Assembly: GCF_001983935.1 (NCBI RefSeq)
Contig: NZ_CP017641.1
Coordinates: 7,366,001 to 7,430,000, forward strand
Source: Fuerstiella marisgermanici
GTDB taxonomy: Bacteria > Planctomycetota > Planctomycetia > Planctomycetales > Planctomycetaceae
Reading direction: 5' to 3'
Length of the DNA stretch: 64,000 nucleotides
Each line of letters begins with the position of its first letter. Positions within the stretch are counted from its first letter, which is position 1. A model generated the notes under the pieces. That model was given only the letters and a program-made list of their open reading frames with translations, ran no database searches and was not told where the DNA came from. Positions 1-9,356 of the stretch are shown here, piece after piece. Position numbers and translations under genes: made by a program.

Positions 1-3000
1 ACGCGCCTCAGTTGACTCGACTGCAAAGACTCAGCTTAAACCTGGGCCTGCGGCGACAGGTCACTCTATTGGAAACCCATCGCGCCATTGTTCCCATCAC
101 CTGGGGAATCCTGCGGCCGGTCGTGCTGTTCCCCGTTGCCTGGCGAGAATGGACCGCTGAACGCCGCGAACTGGTGCTGCTCCACGAATTGGCTCACGTA
201 AAAAGACTGGATGTCGCCTGGCAACTCGTCGCGCGACTGGTCTGCGCGTTGTACTGGTTTCACCCGTTGTCGTGGTACGCGCTGCGGCGACTGCGAATTG
301 AACGAGAACTGGCCTGCGATGACTGCGTGCTGATGACCGGTGCACGGCCGTCGGAATACGCTCGCGAACTGGTCGAGATGGCTCGCAGTTACCAGTTCCT
401 TGTATTGCCCACGGCCATAGCCATGGCGCAAACGACAAACCTTGAACAACGCATCCGGTCGTTGCTGGACCAGGCAGGTTCGCATGTCCCGGTAGGCCGA
501 ATGGCAGGTCGATTGTTACTGGCGCTGGCGATTCTGGTTGTCACCGGCATTGCGATCGTGAGACCGGCGGCGAAGGCGTCCGAGCTGGCCGTTACCGCAC
601 AGAGCAACGACAACAATCCGACAGATCCGGCAGTGCAAACACCTGCTGACGGAGATGATGAAAACGCTGCAGACGCAACAGCGAAACCTGTCGCCGCCGA
701 CCTGCCGGACGTGACGCTGGAATACGAAGGCCGGGTTGTTTCCCCGACTGGCCAACCCGTTCCTGATGCAAAGATATTCTTCGTCTATTGGTCGCCGGGT
801 GGCTACGCAGCCCGGAAGCACATGGAACCGATGGCGGCAACCGACGCCGATGGGCGTTTCGAATTCCATTCAGAGCGAAGTGACTTCATATCCGATAGCG
901 CGTTCTACATGTGCAGTCTGGTGGCGGTCGCCGAAAACTACGGATTTGCAAAAGACTGGTCGATCGCGTTTGAAACGACTGGTCGAGCCGCGAAGCATTC
1001 ACCGATGCTGTCGAAGGCATCAGCCGATGCGAAACAGCAGAATCCCACACGAGAGTTCCAACTGGTCTACGATGACGTGCCTCTCACCGGCCGAGTTGTC
1101 TCGACGGAAGGTCAGCCGGTTGCAGGCGTACGCATTCGAATTGATCGAATGTGGTTCAACAGAACGGGCAGTCTAGATTCCTGGGAAGCGGCGTCGAAAG
1201 CCGACAAGGCCGATTCCTATTCACTGCGGAAAGAAACTCCACTGGCAACCAACGGCGCTCAGCTAGCGGCAGCTATCCCGGACGTGCAGACCGACAAGGA
1301 CGGTCGTTTCGTGATGAAGGGAATTGGTCGGGAACGAGTCGTTCAACTGCTGGTCGGCGGAGCTGGTGTCGAGGCAAAGATGATCAAGGCCCGGACACGA
1401 AAGGGCAAGACGTTCGAAGTCCCTAATTCCTGGAGAATGGGAGACCGCCCGAACAACAGAGATATCTACTATCCGGCCGAGTTCACACATGTGGCCGGAC
1501 CATCTAAACCTGTCGTCGGACGCATTACGGATGCTGATACGGGTGAACCGATATCAGCCGTATCTATTGCAGCCGGAGCCAGCACGACGTTTACGATTGG
1601 TGGCAAACCGTGGATCACTACGACGACCGATGCCGACGGAAGATATCGGCTGGAAGGGCTGCCGGTTGGCGATCACCAATCGATCTACATTCAACCCCAA
1701 TCGATAACAGCCTACGTTCCGGCTGGTGCTCGGATTCAAACGAAAATAGATGCCGCCCAGATTGAGAAAGACATCCGACTGAAGAAAGGTATCTGGGTTC
1801 GAGGAAAAACGCAGGACGATCGGACGGGCAAACCCCTGTCAGGGTCTGTGGAATACTTTGCAGACAATGGCAACGAGCTGCTTAAAAAGTTCCCACAGTT
1901 TCGCCGAGCGTTCAGCTATGAACGGCGTTCTGATTCGCAGGGCCGATTCGCGATCGCAGTTCCCCCTGGTCGCGGAATACTAACATTCAGGCCGGACGAT
2001 TTTGGTAGCTACGAACGAGGTGTCGGCGCAGCTGGTGTCACAGTCCCTTCCAAAAACAATCCCGGCGGGACGACAACGATGTTCCTCACTCAGCCGCATT
2101 TCCTTTTGTCGACTGACTACGCGATTTACCGAGAGATCAATCTGGCCGTCGATTCCGACGCGGTCGAAGTGACTCTTGCACCGTCCTCAGGAAAGCCGGT
2201 CACCGGAAAACTTCTGGATCCTAACGGGGCTCCGATCACCGACGGATTGATTGTCATGACCGACGATTCACTTCAACCGGCCAGATATGACGACACTGAA
2301 AACCTTTTCCGAGTCGAAGGGTATTACCCTGACAGAGCTCGTCAGCTGTTCTTTTTTCATGTCGACCGAAACCTGGCCGGTTACCTAAAACTGGAAGGCA
2401 AAGCGCCGAAAGACTTGACGGTCACGCTTCAGTCCGCCGCTGCGATCCGTGGGCGACTTGTCGACGCCACCGGTGCGCCGGTGCCAGGTGTTCGACTATG
2501 GGGGGAGGGAATCCCCGGGCAGAACAACGGCATCGAGGATTTGCGTTTGCAAACCAGTGACGACGGACAGTTCTTAATTCGCGGCCTAGTGCCCGGATAC
2601 AAATACAACGTCAGTGGTTCGGGGAACGATGGGGTTGGGCAGATCCTTATTGACACCAGTGTTGAACAGGCGGGATCACGTGACGTCGGCGACGTGAAAC
2701 TCAGACGCAAATACCCGGAGACTTTAAGAGCGGACGCGGTCGATTCAACGGCCCGGGCCACACTCATTGGCCGGGTTATTGGGCCGGAAGGTAATCCGCT
2801 CAGCGACGCTGTCGTGTGGATAGCGGAACAAGCCGTTTCAAGCACGCGGTGGAGTTCAGAGTTTCGGCCGACGAAATGGAAGCGACTCACACAGTCGAAG
2901 GCAGATGGAAGTTTCGACGCAGGGACGACAACGATACGAGACAGTATGGTCCGGCTGGCCGCAACGGCACCGGGTTTCGGCTGGGCGTGGAAGGATGTAG

Positions 3001-4730
3001 AAGCTTCGGATCTCAACGACGAAATTACGTTGGAACTTGTCAAAGACCTCTCGATTGAAGGACAGATTCTTTCGCTGGACGGAAAACCGGCCGTCGGTGT
3101 GAAACTCACCGTCAACCACGTGCGCGAAAAGAGTCCAGACCTCACCCTTGCTGAGATTATTCGAGGGACGGTTGGGTCGTCCGGAGTTTACACAAACTCG
3201 CCGACACCACCCTTCAACGGCGGTGGCCCAGAGTTTTCTTCAGTCGTGACGGATGCCGAAGGGCGGTTTCGCATCGACGGAATGGGAGCAGATCGAAGTG
3301 TTCGGCTGGAAGCCATTGGTGGCGGCATTGGCGCGAGTCGTTTCAGGATCATCACGCGAGCGACTCCGGAGAAACTAAAACCGCACGGGGCCGTCGATGT
3401 CCGAGAAGGACTTCCGGAGAGTACCTACTTCGCACAGTTCACACACGTCGCAACCCCTGCTCGCACCGTTCGCGGCACCGTAACGGACACAGCCACGGGG
3501 CAACCCGTTGCCGGCGTCAGAATTTCGAGTCAATCGTCGTGGCACATTATGCTGAATCCCGTGACGACCGACGCGAATGGCCGCTACGAAATCACTGGCT
3601 TGCCAAAGATGGAAATGTACCGACCATTGATCTTTGAACCACCCGGGACGATGTACTTCAACAAGGAAATTGAGATAACTGACTCACCGGGATTGCAGCC
3701 GATCACGCTCGACGTGACGTTGGCAACGGGTATTACGGTGAAGGGAAAGTTGACGGATCGCGACACCGGACAGCCGTTGAGTGGCACGTTGATGTACAGT
3801 CCGCTGGCCGGAAACGAAAACTGGCGAACGATTGGTGACGCGGATGTTGCGAATCCTGCTGCAACCAGCGTCATCGGTGATGATGGAACGTACGAAATTT
3901 CCGTGCTGCCTGGCCCGGGAGCTCTCACTGCTCGAACAACTGCTGCCGGATATGTACCGCCAAAGATTGATGTGAGACGACTGGAGGAACTCACAACAGA
4001 CATTATGAAGGACGTCAGCGGCGGGGTCACTGCTTTGAGTACTCAGGCAGGGGAACAAACCCATGGCTTGGTCGGCATGTTCGACAAACATGCTCTGAGG
4101 CTGATCAGCCCGTTGAAGGACACAACACAGTTAACAGTGGACCTCACGGCACTTCGTGGTCGTTCTCTTCAAGGCAGGATTGTGGACGACAACGGGCAGC
4201 CTCTTGCAGGAGTCAAAGTCCGCGGGCTGGGTGACTTAACCGATCCTGCCGTGCCCCTGAAAACCGCCGATTTCACGGTGACAAATCTAGCTCCCGCTCA
4301 GAAACGTCGGGTCTATTTTCATCACGCCGAACGCAAACTGGGAACAGCCATCACGATTGACGGCCTGCCATCAAAACCTCTCACCGTGCGAATGCAGCCA
4401 ACAGGAAGTATCAAGCTGCGTTTCGTTGATGGTCTTAGTGAGCCTTTGCCGGACATTGAAGTCCACGTCCACCGTGTCTTCGATTCCTTTCACCACTCCG
4501 ATGAGAATGGTCGCGTCCATATCTCAGACATCATTCCCAATGCGGAATATATGATTCGCGCAAAACCAGCGGAACAACGTGGCCCGAGTCTCACAGTCAG
4601 CATGAAAACAACTGTTTTGCCGGGGCAGACTCTGGATCTCGGGACATTCACGAAGAAGGATAAGTACCAATACGAAGTGGTCGAGGAGACGGAGAAATCC
4701 AAAGGCAGCACGCAATCGAGTTCGCGTTAG
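1..4730 (+). CDS. BlaR1-like M56 metallopeptidase with carboxypeptidase-regulatory-like repeats (5' end outside window)
   Basis: The frame is open from the first bases of the window, so the start lies upstream; the visible part is about 1,575 residues. Near its beginning is a zinc-peptidase core, HELAH (about residues 58-62 of the visible part), followed about 30 residues later by the RELACDD helix typical of BlaR1/MecR1-type M56 peptidases. A membrane helix follows at about residues 163-182. The rest, presumably extracytoplasmic, is a string of about 11-12 carboxypeptidase-regulatory-like beta-sandwich repeats, each opening with a pattern such as GRVVSPTGQPVPDA or GRIVDDNGQPLAGV. Classical BlaR1 senses beta-lactams through a penicillin-binding C-terminus and cleaves a BlaI repressor; here the sensor is replaced by the repeats, so the ligand is unknown. 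A BlaI-type gene is expected upstream, outside the window (inference). The domain call is firm, the role is not. Confidence 0.85.
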   Translation, partial: APQLTRLQRLSLNLGLRRQVTLLETHRAIVPITWGILRPVVLFPVAWREWTAERRELVLLHELAHVKRLDVAWQLVARLVCALYWFHPLSWYALRRLRIERELACDDCVLMTGARPSEYARELVEMARSYQFLVLPTAIAMAQTTNLEQRIRSLLDQAGSHVPVGRMAGRLLLALAILVVTGIAIVRPAAKASELAVTAQSNDNNPTDPAVQTPADGDDENAADATAKPVAADLPDVTLEYEGRVVSPTGQPVPDAKIFFVYWSPGGYAARKHMEPMAATDADGRFEFHSERSDFISDSAFYMCSLVAVAENYGFAKDWSIAFETTGRAAKHSPMLSKASADAKQQNPTREFQLVYDDVPLTGRVVSTEGQPVAGVRIRIDRMWFNRTGSLDSWEAASKADKADSYSLRKETPLATNGAQLAAAIPDVQTDKDGRFVMKGIGRERVVQLLVGGAGVEAKMIKARTRKGKTFEVPNSWRMGDRPNNRDIYYPAEFTHVAGPSKPVVGRITDADTGEPISAVSIAAGASTTFTIGGKPWITTTTDADGRYRLEGLPVGDHQSIYIQPQSITAYVPAGARIQTKIDAAQIEKDIRLKKGIWVRGKTQDDRTGKPLSGSVEYFADNGNELLKKFPQFRRAFSYERRSDSQGRFAIAVPPGRGILTFRPDDFGSYERGVGAAGVTVPSKNNPGGTTTMFLTQPHFLLSTDYAIYREINLAVDSDAVEVTLAPSSGKPVTGKLLDPNGAPITDGLIVMTDDSLQPARYDDTENLFRVEGYYPDRARQLFFFHVDRNLAGYLKLEGKAPKDLTVTLQSAAAIRGRLVDATGAPVPGVRLWGEGIPGQNNGIEDLRLQTSDDGQFLIRGLVPGYKYNVSGSGNDGVGQILIDTSVEQAGSRDVGDVKLRRKYPETLRADAVDSTARATLIGRVIGPEGNPLSDAVVWIAEQAVSSTRWSSEFRPTKWKRLTQSKADGSFDAGTTTIRDSMVRLAATAPGFGWAWKDVEASDLNDEITLELVKDLSIEGQILSLDGKPAVGVKLTVNHVREKSPDLTLAEIIRGTVGSSGVYTNSPTPPFNGGGPEFSSVVTDAEGRFRIDGMGADRSVRLEAIGGGIGASRFRIITRATPEKLKPHGAVDVREGLPESTYFAQFTHVATPARTVRGTVTDTATGQPVAGVRISSQSSWHIMLNPVTTDANGRYEITGLPKMEMYRPLIFEPPGTMYFNKEIEITDSPGLQPITLDVTLATGITVKGKLTDRDTGQPLSGTLMYSPLAGNENWRTIGDADVANPAATSVIGDDGTYEISVLPGPGALTARTTAAGYVPPKIDVRRLEELTTDIMKDVSGGVTALSTQAGEQTHGLVGMFDKHALRLISPLKDTTQLTVDLTALRGRSLQGRIVDDNGQPLAGVKVRGLGDLTDPAVPLKTADFTVTNLAPAQKRRVYFHHAERKLGTAITIDGLPSKPLTVRMQPTGSIKLRFVDGLSEPLPDIEVHVHRVFDSFHHSDENGRVHISDIIPNAEYMIRAKPAEQRGPSLTVSMKTTVLPGQTLDLGTFTKKDKYQYEVVEETEKSKGSTQSSSR

Positions 4731-4847
4731 CTTTGTTAACGACAGACTCTTGACCGTGTCAGGCAATTTCATACAGGCTAATCTTGATTTTAGAAAGTTT
4801 CTGGCTCGACCGTTCTCTTTGTTCTGATCGCCACTTTCAGAGTTTAC

Positions 4848-4898
4848 AACCACGAATTTGACGAATCGTAACGCCGAAAATTCGTGCCATTCGTGGTT
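4848..4898. repeat. Intergenic inverted repeat (accacgaat family)
   Basis: AACCACGAAT at 4848-4857 is exactly complementary to ATTCGTGGTT at 4889-4898, and the 31-base spacer contains further cgaat/attcg half-sites, so the unit can fold into an imperfect hairpin. It lies between the M56 gene and the DUF1800 gene. Short palindromes of this kind are often dispersed in bacterial intergenic space; no second copy was seen in this window. Confidence 0.6.
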
Positions 4899-4962
4899 CA
4901 GAACGCCATCACATAGATTCCGGTAGAGTCAGGGAATTTTGAAGTGAAGTAGGGATTCAAAA

Positions 4963-6318
4963 ATGCCATCCACTTCAGCCATTTTGAACCGTTGGAAACC
5001 CAGCGCGGATGAGCCCTGGAATTTCCAGCGTGTGTGGCACCTTCATCGGCGAGCCGGATTCGGCGGCACGTGGGCCGAATTGCAACGGGATCTGACCGAT
5101 GGTGTCGGCGCAAGTGTTGATCGGTTTCTGGCGGGAGAAAGTCATTCCGTCGGAGTTCCCGCCGAGTTCGGTGAAATGGCCGACACGATTGGTCATGCCG
5201 CCATGACCTCGGCGAATATCGACCGCCTCAAAGCATGGTGGATCTACCGGATAATTTTCTCGCCCGATCCGTTGACCGAGCGGCTGACATTGATGTGGCA
5301 CAATCACTTCGCCACGTCGAATGTCAAGGTTGACGATGTTGAAATGATGTGGCGACAAAATCTACTGTTTCGCAAACATGCTTCCGGGGCGTTTGGCGAC
5401 CTGTTGACCTCAGTCGTCAAGGATCCGGCGATGCTGGTGTGGCTGGACGCGGCGGCCAATCGCAAAGAACACCCCAACGAAAACCTCGCTCGCGAACTGA
5501 TGGAACTTTTCACTCTGGGCGAAGGACACTACACCGAAGACGACGTGAAGAACGCGGCGAAGTGTGTCACCGGCTGGACCGTTTCGCGCCGAGCGTTTCG
5601 CGATCACGTTCAACATCACGATGTGAGTCAAAAAGCTGTTCTGGGCAAGACCGGTGCGTTCACTGGAGACGATTTGCTGGGCATCCTGCTGTCTCGGCCG
5701 GAAACATCGCAACGGATCGCGTGGCGGTTGTGTGATACTTTTCTCGGTGCAAGTGTCGCGACATCCGACGTCATCGATCAACTGGCAGCTGGACTTCGCG
5801 ACCACGAGCTGGATATCCGTGGGGCGGTCGAAACGATCCTGCGATCGAACCTGTTTTTTTTCCAGAAGAACATCAGTACACGTGTGGCCGCGCCGGTTGA
5901 CTTTGTCGTCGGTTCCGTGCGTGCATTGGAACTGGTTGACAAGCCACCCAGCACACTCTTGTTAGCCGAAAGTATCGACCGGCTGGGGCAGGAGTTGTTT
6001 TCGCCACCGAATGTATTCGGCTGGAAAGGCGGTCGCCGTTGGATCAACGCTCGGTCAATGATCGGTCGTGGCAAATTTGCGGCTGCCCTGCTTGCCGGCG
6101 AACTCCATTACTCGCCGTTGCCCGATGATGCGTTTCAACTGGCGAAACGACACACCGGAACAAACGATGCGACCGAGACAGCTGAGTTCCTTTCGAAGTT
6201 ATTGCTTGGGAACGGTAAAGAGCCGAGCCGAACAGATTCCCTGAAGACGACGAGGGAGGAAGAGGTTCGTCGTTTTGTCGGGCGGATGCTGGCATCTCCG
6301 GAATCGCAGCTGTGTTAG
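4963..6318 (+). CDS. DUF1800 domain-containing protein
   Basis: A 451-residue protein of the DUF1800 family, which is abundant in planctomycetes and nearly always paired with a DUF1501 protein. Seen in the sequence: the N-terminal W-x-HLHRRAGFG element, the LTERLTLMWHNHFATSN motif around residue 105-120, the NENLARELMELFTLG motif around residue 175, and the C-terminal FGWKGGRRWIN segment. These are hallmark stretches of the family. The ATG at 4963 has an AGGGAT-type ribosome site about 7 bases upstream. The DUF1501 gene follows after 101 bases on the same strand, so the two probably form an operon. The biochemical role is not established; links to export or processing of surface material have been suggested only by gene context. 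Confidence 0.9.
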   Translation: MPSTSAILNRWKPSADEPWNFQRVWHLHRRAGFGGTWAELQRDLTDGVGASVDRFLAGESHSVGVPAEFGEMADTIGHAAMTSANIDRLKAWWIYRIIFSPDPLTERLTLMWHNHFATSNVKVDDVEMMWRQNLLFRKHASGAFGDLLTSVVKDPAMLVWLDAAANRKEHPNENLARELMELFTLGEGHYTEDDVKNAAKCVTGWTVSRRAFRDHVQHHDVSQKAVLGKTGAFTGDDLLGILLSRPETSQRIAWRLCDTFLGASVATSDVIDQLAAGLRDHELDIRGAVETILRSNLFFFQKNISTRVAAPVDFVVGSVRALELVDKPPSTLLLAESIDRLGQELFSPPNVFGWKGGRRWINARSMIGRGKFAAALLAGELHYSPLPDDAFQLAKRHTGTNDATETAEFLSKLLLGNGKEPSRTDSLKTTREEEVRRFVGRMLASPESQLC

Positions 6319-6419
6319 TTGGACACGACTTGCCATGCGTGGCAGCAACTCGTGCCGGAACCGGCCAACTCAGACCCTGAGTTGGCGACCATTTTCTTTT
6401 GCAACGGTGGGGACGGATA

Positions 6420-7619
6420 ATGTTCAATCGAAGACAGTTCCTGAAATCATCTTCGCTGGTGGCACTCACGCCGACGGTTCCGGCCTTTCTACAGCAAACA
6501 GCGAGTGCAACCGAAGCCGAGAAACACGAGCGGATTCTGGTGGTTGTCCAACTCAGCGGCGGGAATGACGGGCTGAATACCGTGGTTCCGTTTGCGGACG
6601 AGGCATATCAAAAACATCGAAGAGTACTACGGCTGCCAACAGATCGACTTCACAAGGTTGCCGAAGGAATTGGCCTGCATCCGGCGATGGAAAATGCCGC
6701 AGAGCTATTCGAAGACGAGCGATTGTCCATTGTTCAGGGAGTCGGCTACCCGAACCCGAATCGTTCACACGATGTGAGCATGGCGATTTGGCAAACGGCT
6801 CGGTTTGACCGGGAAGAACACAACGGCTTCGGCTGGATTGGCCGATCACTCGATACTCTGCCTGCACCAAAACGCAATGCGCCGAGTTCCGTTCTGATTG
6901 GAAACCAGGCAACTCCGGTGGCCCTGCGAGGCCGCAAGAGTAGGTCCTCTGCCTTCGACACCATCGGCGATATGCTGACCGACATAAACCTCCGCCCCGG
7001 CCCATTGCCGAACGGCTCCGCAAGTGAAAGCGACGGTGACCTTTCGTCATTCATCAATCGCACAACCGTCGACGCCTATGCAACGGCCGATCTTCTGACG
7101 GATATTGTCAACCAGAAAAAACGCGAATCAGTATCGTATCCGTCTTCAAAGCTGGCTAGTCAACTGAGACTAGTTTCCCAGTTGATTCAGGCCGACATGG
7201 GGACACGGGTCTACTATGCAATGCAAAGCGGATACGACACGCATTCGGTCCAATTGCCATCACACTCTCGGCTGCTGCGAACGCTATCGCAGGGACTAAA
7301 GGCATTCCTTGACGACATAGCGGCTGCCGGTCTGGAAGATCGAGTCCTCGTCCTGTGCTTCAGCGAGTTCGGACGCCAAGTGCAGGAAAACGCCTCGAAC
7401 GGCACCGACCATGGAACCGCCGGCCCGGTATTCGTCGCGGGTAAATCCGTTAAAGGCGGTCTGCTTGGTCAACACCCGGAACTGGAGACTCTGACCAACA
7501 ACGCCCCAGAGCACACAACGGATTTTCGAAGCGTGTATGCCTCCGTATTGCAGGAATGGCTGCGAATCGAAAACGCGCAAGTGTCGGGCGATTTCGAACC
7601 TCTACAGCTATTCTCGTAA
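6420..7619 (+). CDS. DUF1501 domain-containing protein, Tat-exported
   Basis: Read from the ATG at 6420 the protein is 399 residues and begins with a twin-arginine signal, NRRQFLKSS, followed by a hydrophobic stretch; a GGTGGGGACGG sequence just upstream supports this start over the in-frame ATG at 6399. The mature part carries DUF1501 hallmarks: VVVQLSGGNDGLNTVVPF near the N-terminus, SGYDTHS, and a C-terminal LCFSEFGRQVQENASNGTDHGTAGPVF element. DUF1501 resembles the alkaline-phosphatase/sulfatase superfamily fold, but no enzymatic activity is established. It lies downstream of the DUF1800 gene, the standard arrangement. A second, longer DUF1501 gene and a DUF1501 pseudogene are found at 55.9-58.0 kb. 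Confidence 0.9.
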   Translation: MFNRRQFLKSSSLVALTPTVPAFLQQTASATEAEKHERILVVVQLSGGNDGLNTVVPFADEAYQKHRRVLRLPTDRLHKVAEGIGLHPAMENAAELFEDERLSIVQGVGYPNPNRSHDVSMAIWQTARFDREEHNGFGWIGRSLDTLPAPKRNAPSSVLIGNQATPVALRGRKSRSSAFDTIGDMLTDINLRPGPLPNGSASESDGDLSSFINRTTVDAYATADLLTDIVNQKKRESVSYPSSKLASQLRLVSQLIQADMGTRVYYAMQSGYDTHSVQLPSHSRLLRTLSQGLKAFLDDIAAAGLEDRVLVLCFSEFGRQVQENASNGTDHGTAGPVFVAGKSVKGGLLGQHPELETLTNNAPEHTTDFRSVYASVLQEWLRIENAQVSGDFEPLQLFS

Positions 7620-7770
7620 CAGGAACTGCGACACCGGAAATGTTTGAACCTGTTTCACGACAGAGAAGTCCGTCAATTCGGAAATGTCCGTGCAGGAAGT
7701 CAATCCCTTCAGCGACAATCGCAAAACCGTAGGACCGCATGTACGGAAAATCGTGAATACAGATTGCTGT

Positions 7771-8763
7771 TCAAAACAGTTCGAGTTGCGTTGATGGTGC
7801 GATGGCCACGCCCTCAGCTTCAGGAGGATTCATTCTTGCCTGATCGCCTGTGATTGGCGGCAGTTTTGCAGCGTCTTCGAACGTCGTGCCCAGTATCCAA
7901 TCCGTGGCCTTCTGAGCGGCTCCGGCAGCAGTGATGACGAGACGTTTGTCACCTTTCAGCTTCTTCCGCCAGTTGTCGATGTAGGCGGCGGAATGCTCGA
8001 CTGTCGGTTCGCTGATTCCGGCGGTGGCGGCCAAAAACGCAGCGGACATTTCTGCGACGAGTTCTTCGCGACTGTAGTCCGGACTGCCGAACGGAGCGGG
8101 GTTCTCGTCGAGTCCGCGGTTCAGTCGACGGCTGATCCCTGTGCTATGCGATAATTCATGATAAAGCGTTGCGTAAAAGGCTTCGCGGCTTTCAAACCTT
8201 TCAGGTTCGGGCATCAGCACCTGATCGTTCGAGGGGCGGTACAATGCACGTGTGCCGCCATACTCGATGGCTGGCCCGTCGCGATATCCGGCGACAATAT
8301 TCTCGGCGGCAGCGAGCGGCTCAAACGGCGGTGCATCAGGATCGGGCGTGACCGCGTCCGGCGGATCGATATCCTCGCACTGCTCGACGTTGAACACGTT
8401 GTAATGTCGTAGCACGGGCAGCTTGATCTCTTCGCCTGTTTCTTTGTCTTCCTTCTCGATCTGCTTCCAGAACACGACAAGCGAAGACTTTTCTCCCCTT
8501 TGAATGTTTCCGCCCTTGGTCTTCGCCTGCTTAAACGTCAGCCAGTAATCCGACGAAAAACCGCGTTGCATGGCTTCAACGGCCAACAGGAAGACATTGA
8601 CCCCGCGATATTGCTTTCCGGATTGCAGATTCTTCGGCCACCCATCCCCTCCTCCGCGTCGAATCGGATTTCGCCACGGAACCGTTCCGGCGTCGAGGAG
8701 TTCGAGAATCCGCTCAGTCACTTCCTGATAAATGTCGCGTCGCGACCGCTTCGATTTCGCCAT
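7771..8763 (-). CDS. ardC: ArdC-like anti-restriction protein (ssDNA-binding domain plus zincin-like metallopeptidase)
   Basis: A 330-residue protein with the two-domain layout of ArdC from conjugative plasmids. The N-terminal half (about 10-130) contains TVPWRNPI, QYRGVNVFLL and YWLTFKQAKTKGG, typical of the ArdC N-terminal ssDNA-binding domain. The C-terminal half has the zinc-peptidase motif HELSHSTG with a downstream EELVAEMSAAFL helix, as in the polyvalent MPTase domain. ArdC proteins protect incoming single-stranded DNA from host restriction. The ATG at 8763 is the natural start. It marks the left edge of the plasmid-like island and is transcribed towards the chromosomal DUF1501 gene. 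No relaxase or conjugation gene was seen in the window, so the element may be mobilised in trans or immobilised. Confidence 0.88.
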   Translation of the reverse strand: MAKSKRSRRDIYQEVTERILELLDAGTVPWRNPIRRGGGDGWPKNLQSGKQYRGVNVFLLAVEAMQRGFSSDYWLTFKQAKTKGGNIQRGEKSSLVVFWKQIEKEDKETGEEIKLPVLRHYNVFNVEQCEDIDPPDAVTPDPDAPPFEPLAAAENIVAGYRDGPAIEYGGTRALYRPSNDQVLMPEPERFESREAFYATLYHELSHSTGISRRLNRGLDENPAPFGSPDYSREELVAEMSAAFLAATAGISEPTVEHSAAYIDNWRKKLKGDKRLVITAAGAAQKATDWILGTTFEDAAKLPPITGDQARMNPPEAEGVAIAPSTQLELF

Positions 8764-9356
8764 GCCGCCCTACCACTTCGGGCGGGAAAGCACCTGAGGT
8801 GTTAGTGTCATCGGCTTGCCCCTATCTGCTTGTTTTTGATTCACGCGGTTCTTTTTCGCATGACTCAAGTCGTTGCGTCAATCAGAATCTTCCCAGCGTT
8901 TGCGCGAGATCGACGCTTCGGTTCGTACGGTCAAGCGAGAACTAAGACACTGAACCGCTGGGAGAACCGGTTAGCTGTTAGCTTATGTTCAAGCTGGCGA
9001 GTCGTGGACACGAAAGAACGAAATACGCACTGACGATGGGACGAAACAATTACACCGGCTGCCCATGCACATCGGCCCCCCCCGGGCGTTCGACGGAGAT
9101 TCGGCCTGCGTCGGACGGGTCGGCTTCGCGCGGCTACGGCCCGACTTGTATGTGGCCTATAAAACCATCCTACCCTTGATCGGATGCCCCCCGCCATCAA
9201 CGTAATCGGACACTACGTCACCTTCTGTAATTGCTCGATGACGTTGCGTAGTGTGCAGGGATTGGCATCGTTGGGGCACGGCAGCACTTGTTAGATTCCA
9301 AAACGGTGCCATGCTGATAGAATTCATTGTCAAGAGTCAAATTTTCAGGAATTCGT
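8764..9356. other. Intergenic region upstream of ardC and the sensor operon
   Basis: About 590 bases between the divergent ardC and DAC-like genes. No open frame with family resemblance, tRNA or clear repeat was recognised. It must hold the promoters of both flanking genes. The stretch 9295-9350 is AT-rich and ends in an AGGA ribosome site at 9347-9350. Confidence 0.4.

Noticed and set aside
2429-3145. A 238-codon minus-strand frame inside the M56 gene
   Set aside because: Ser/Pro/Arg-rich shadow opposite clear regulatory-like repeats.
8940-9000. GGTTAGCTGTTAGC as a possible integron attC end
   Set aside because: Does not fit the R'/R'' core consensus and has no matching opposite arm.
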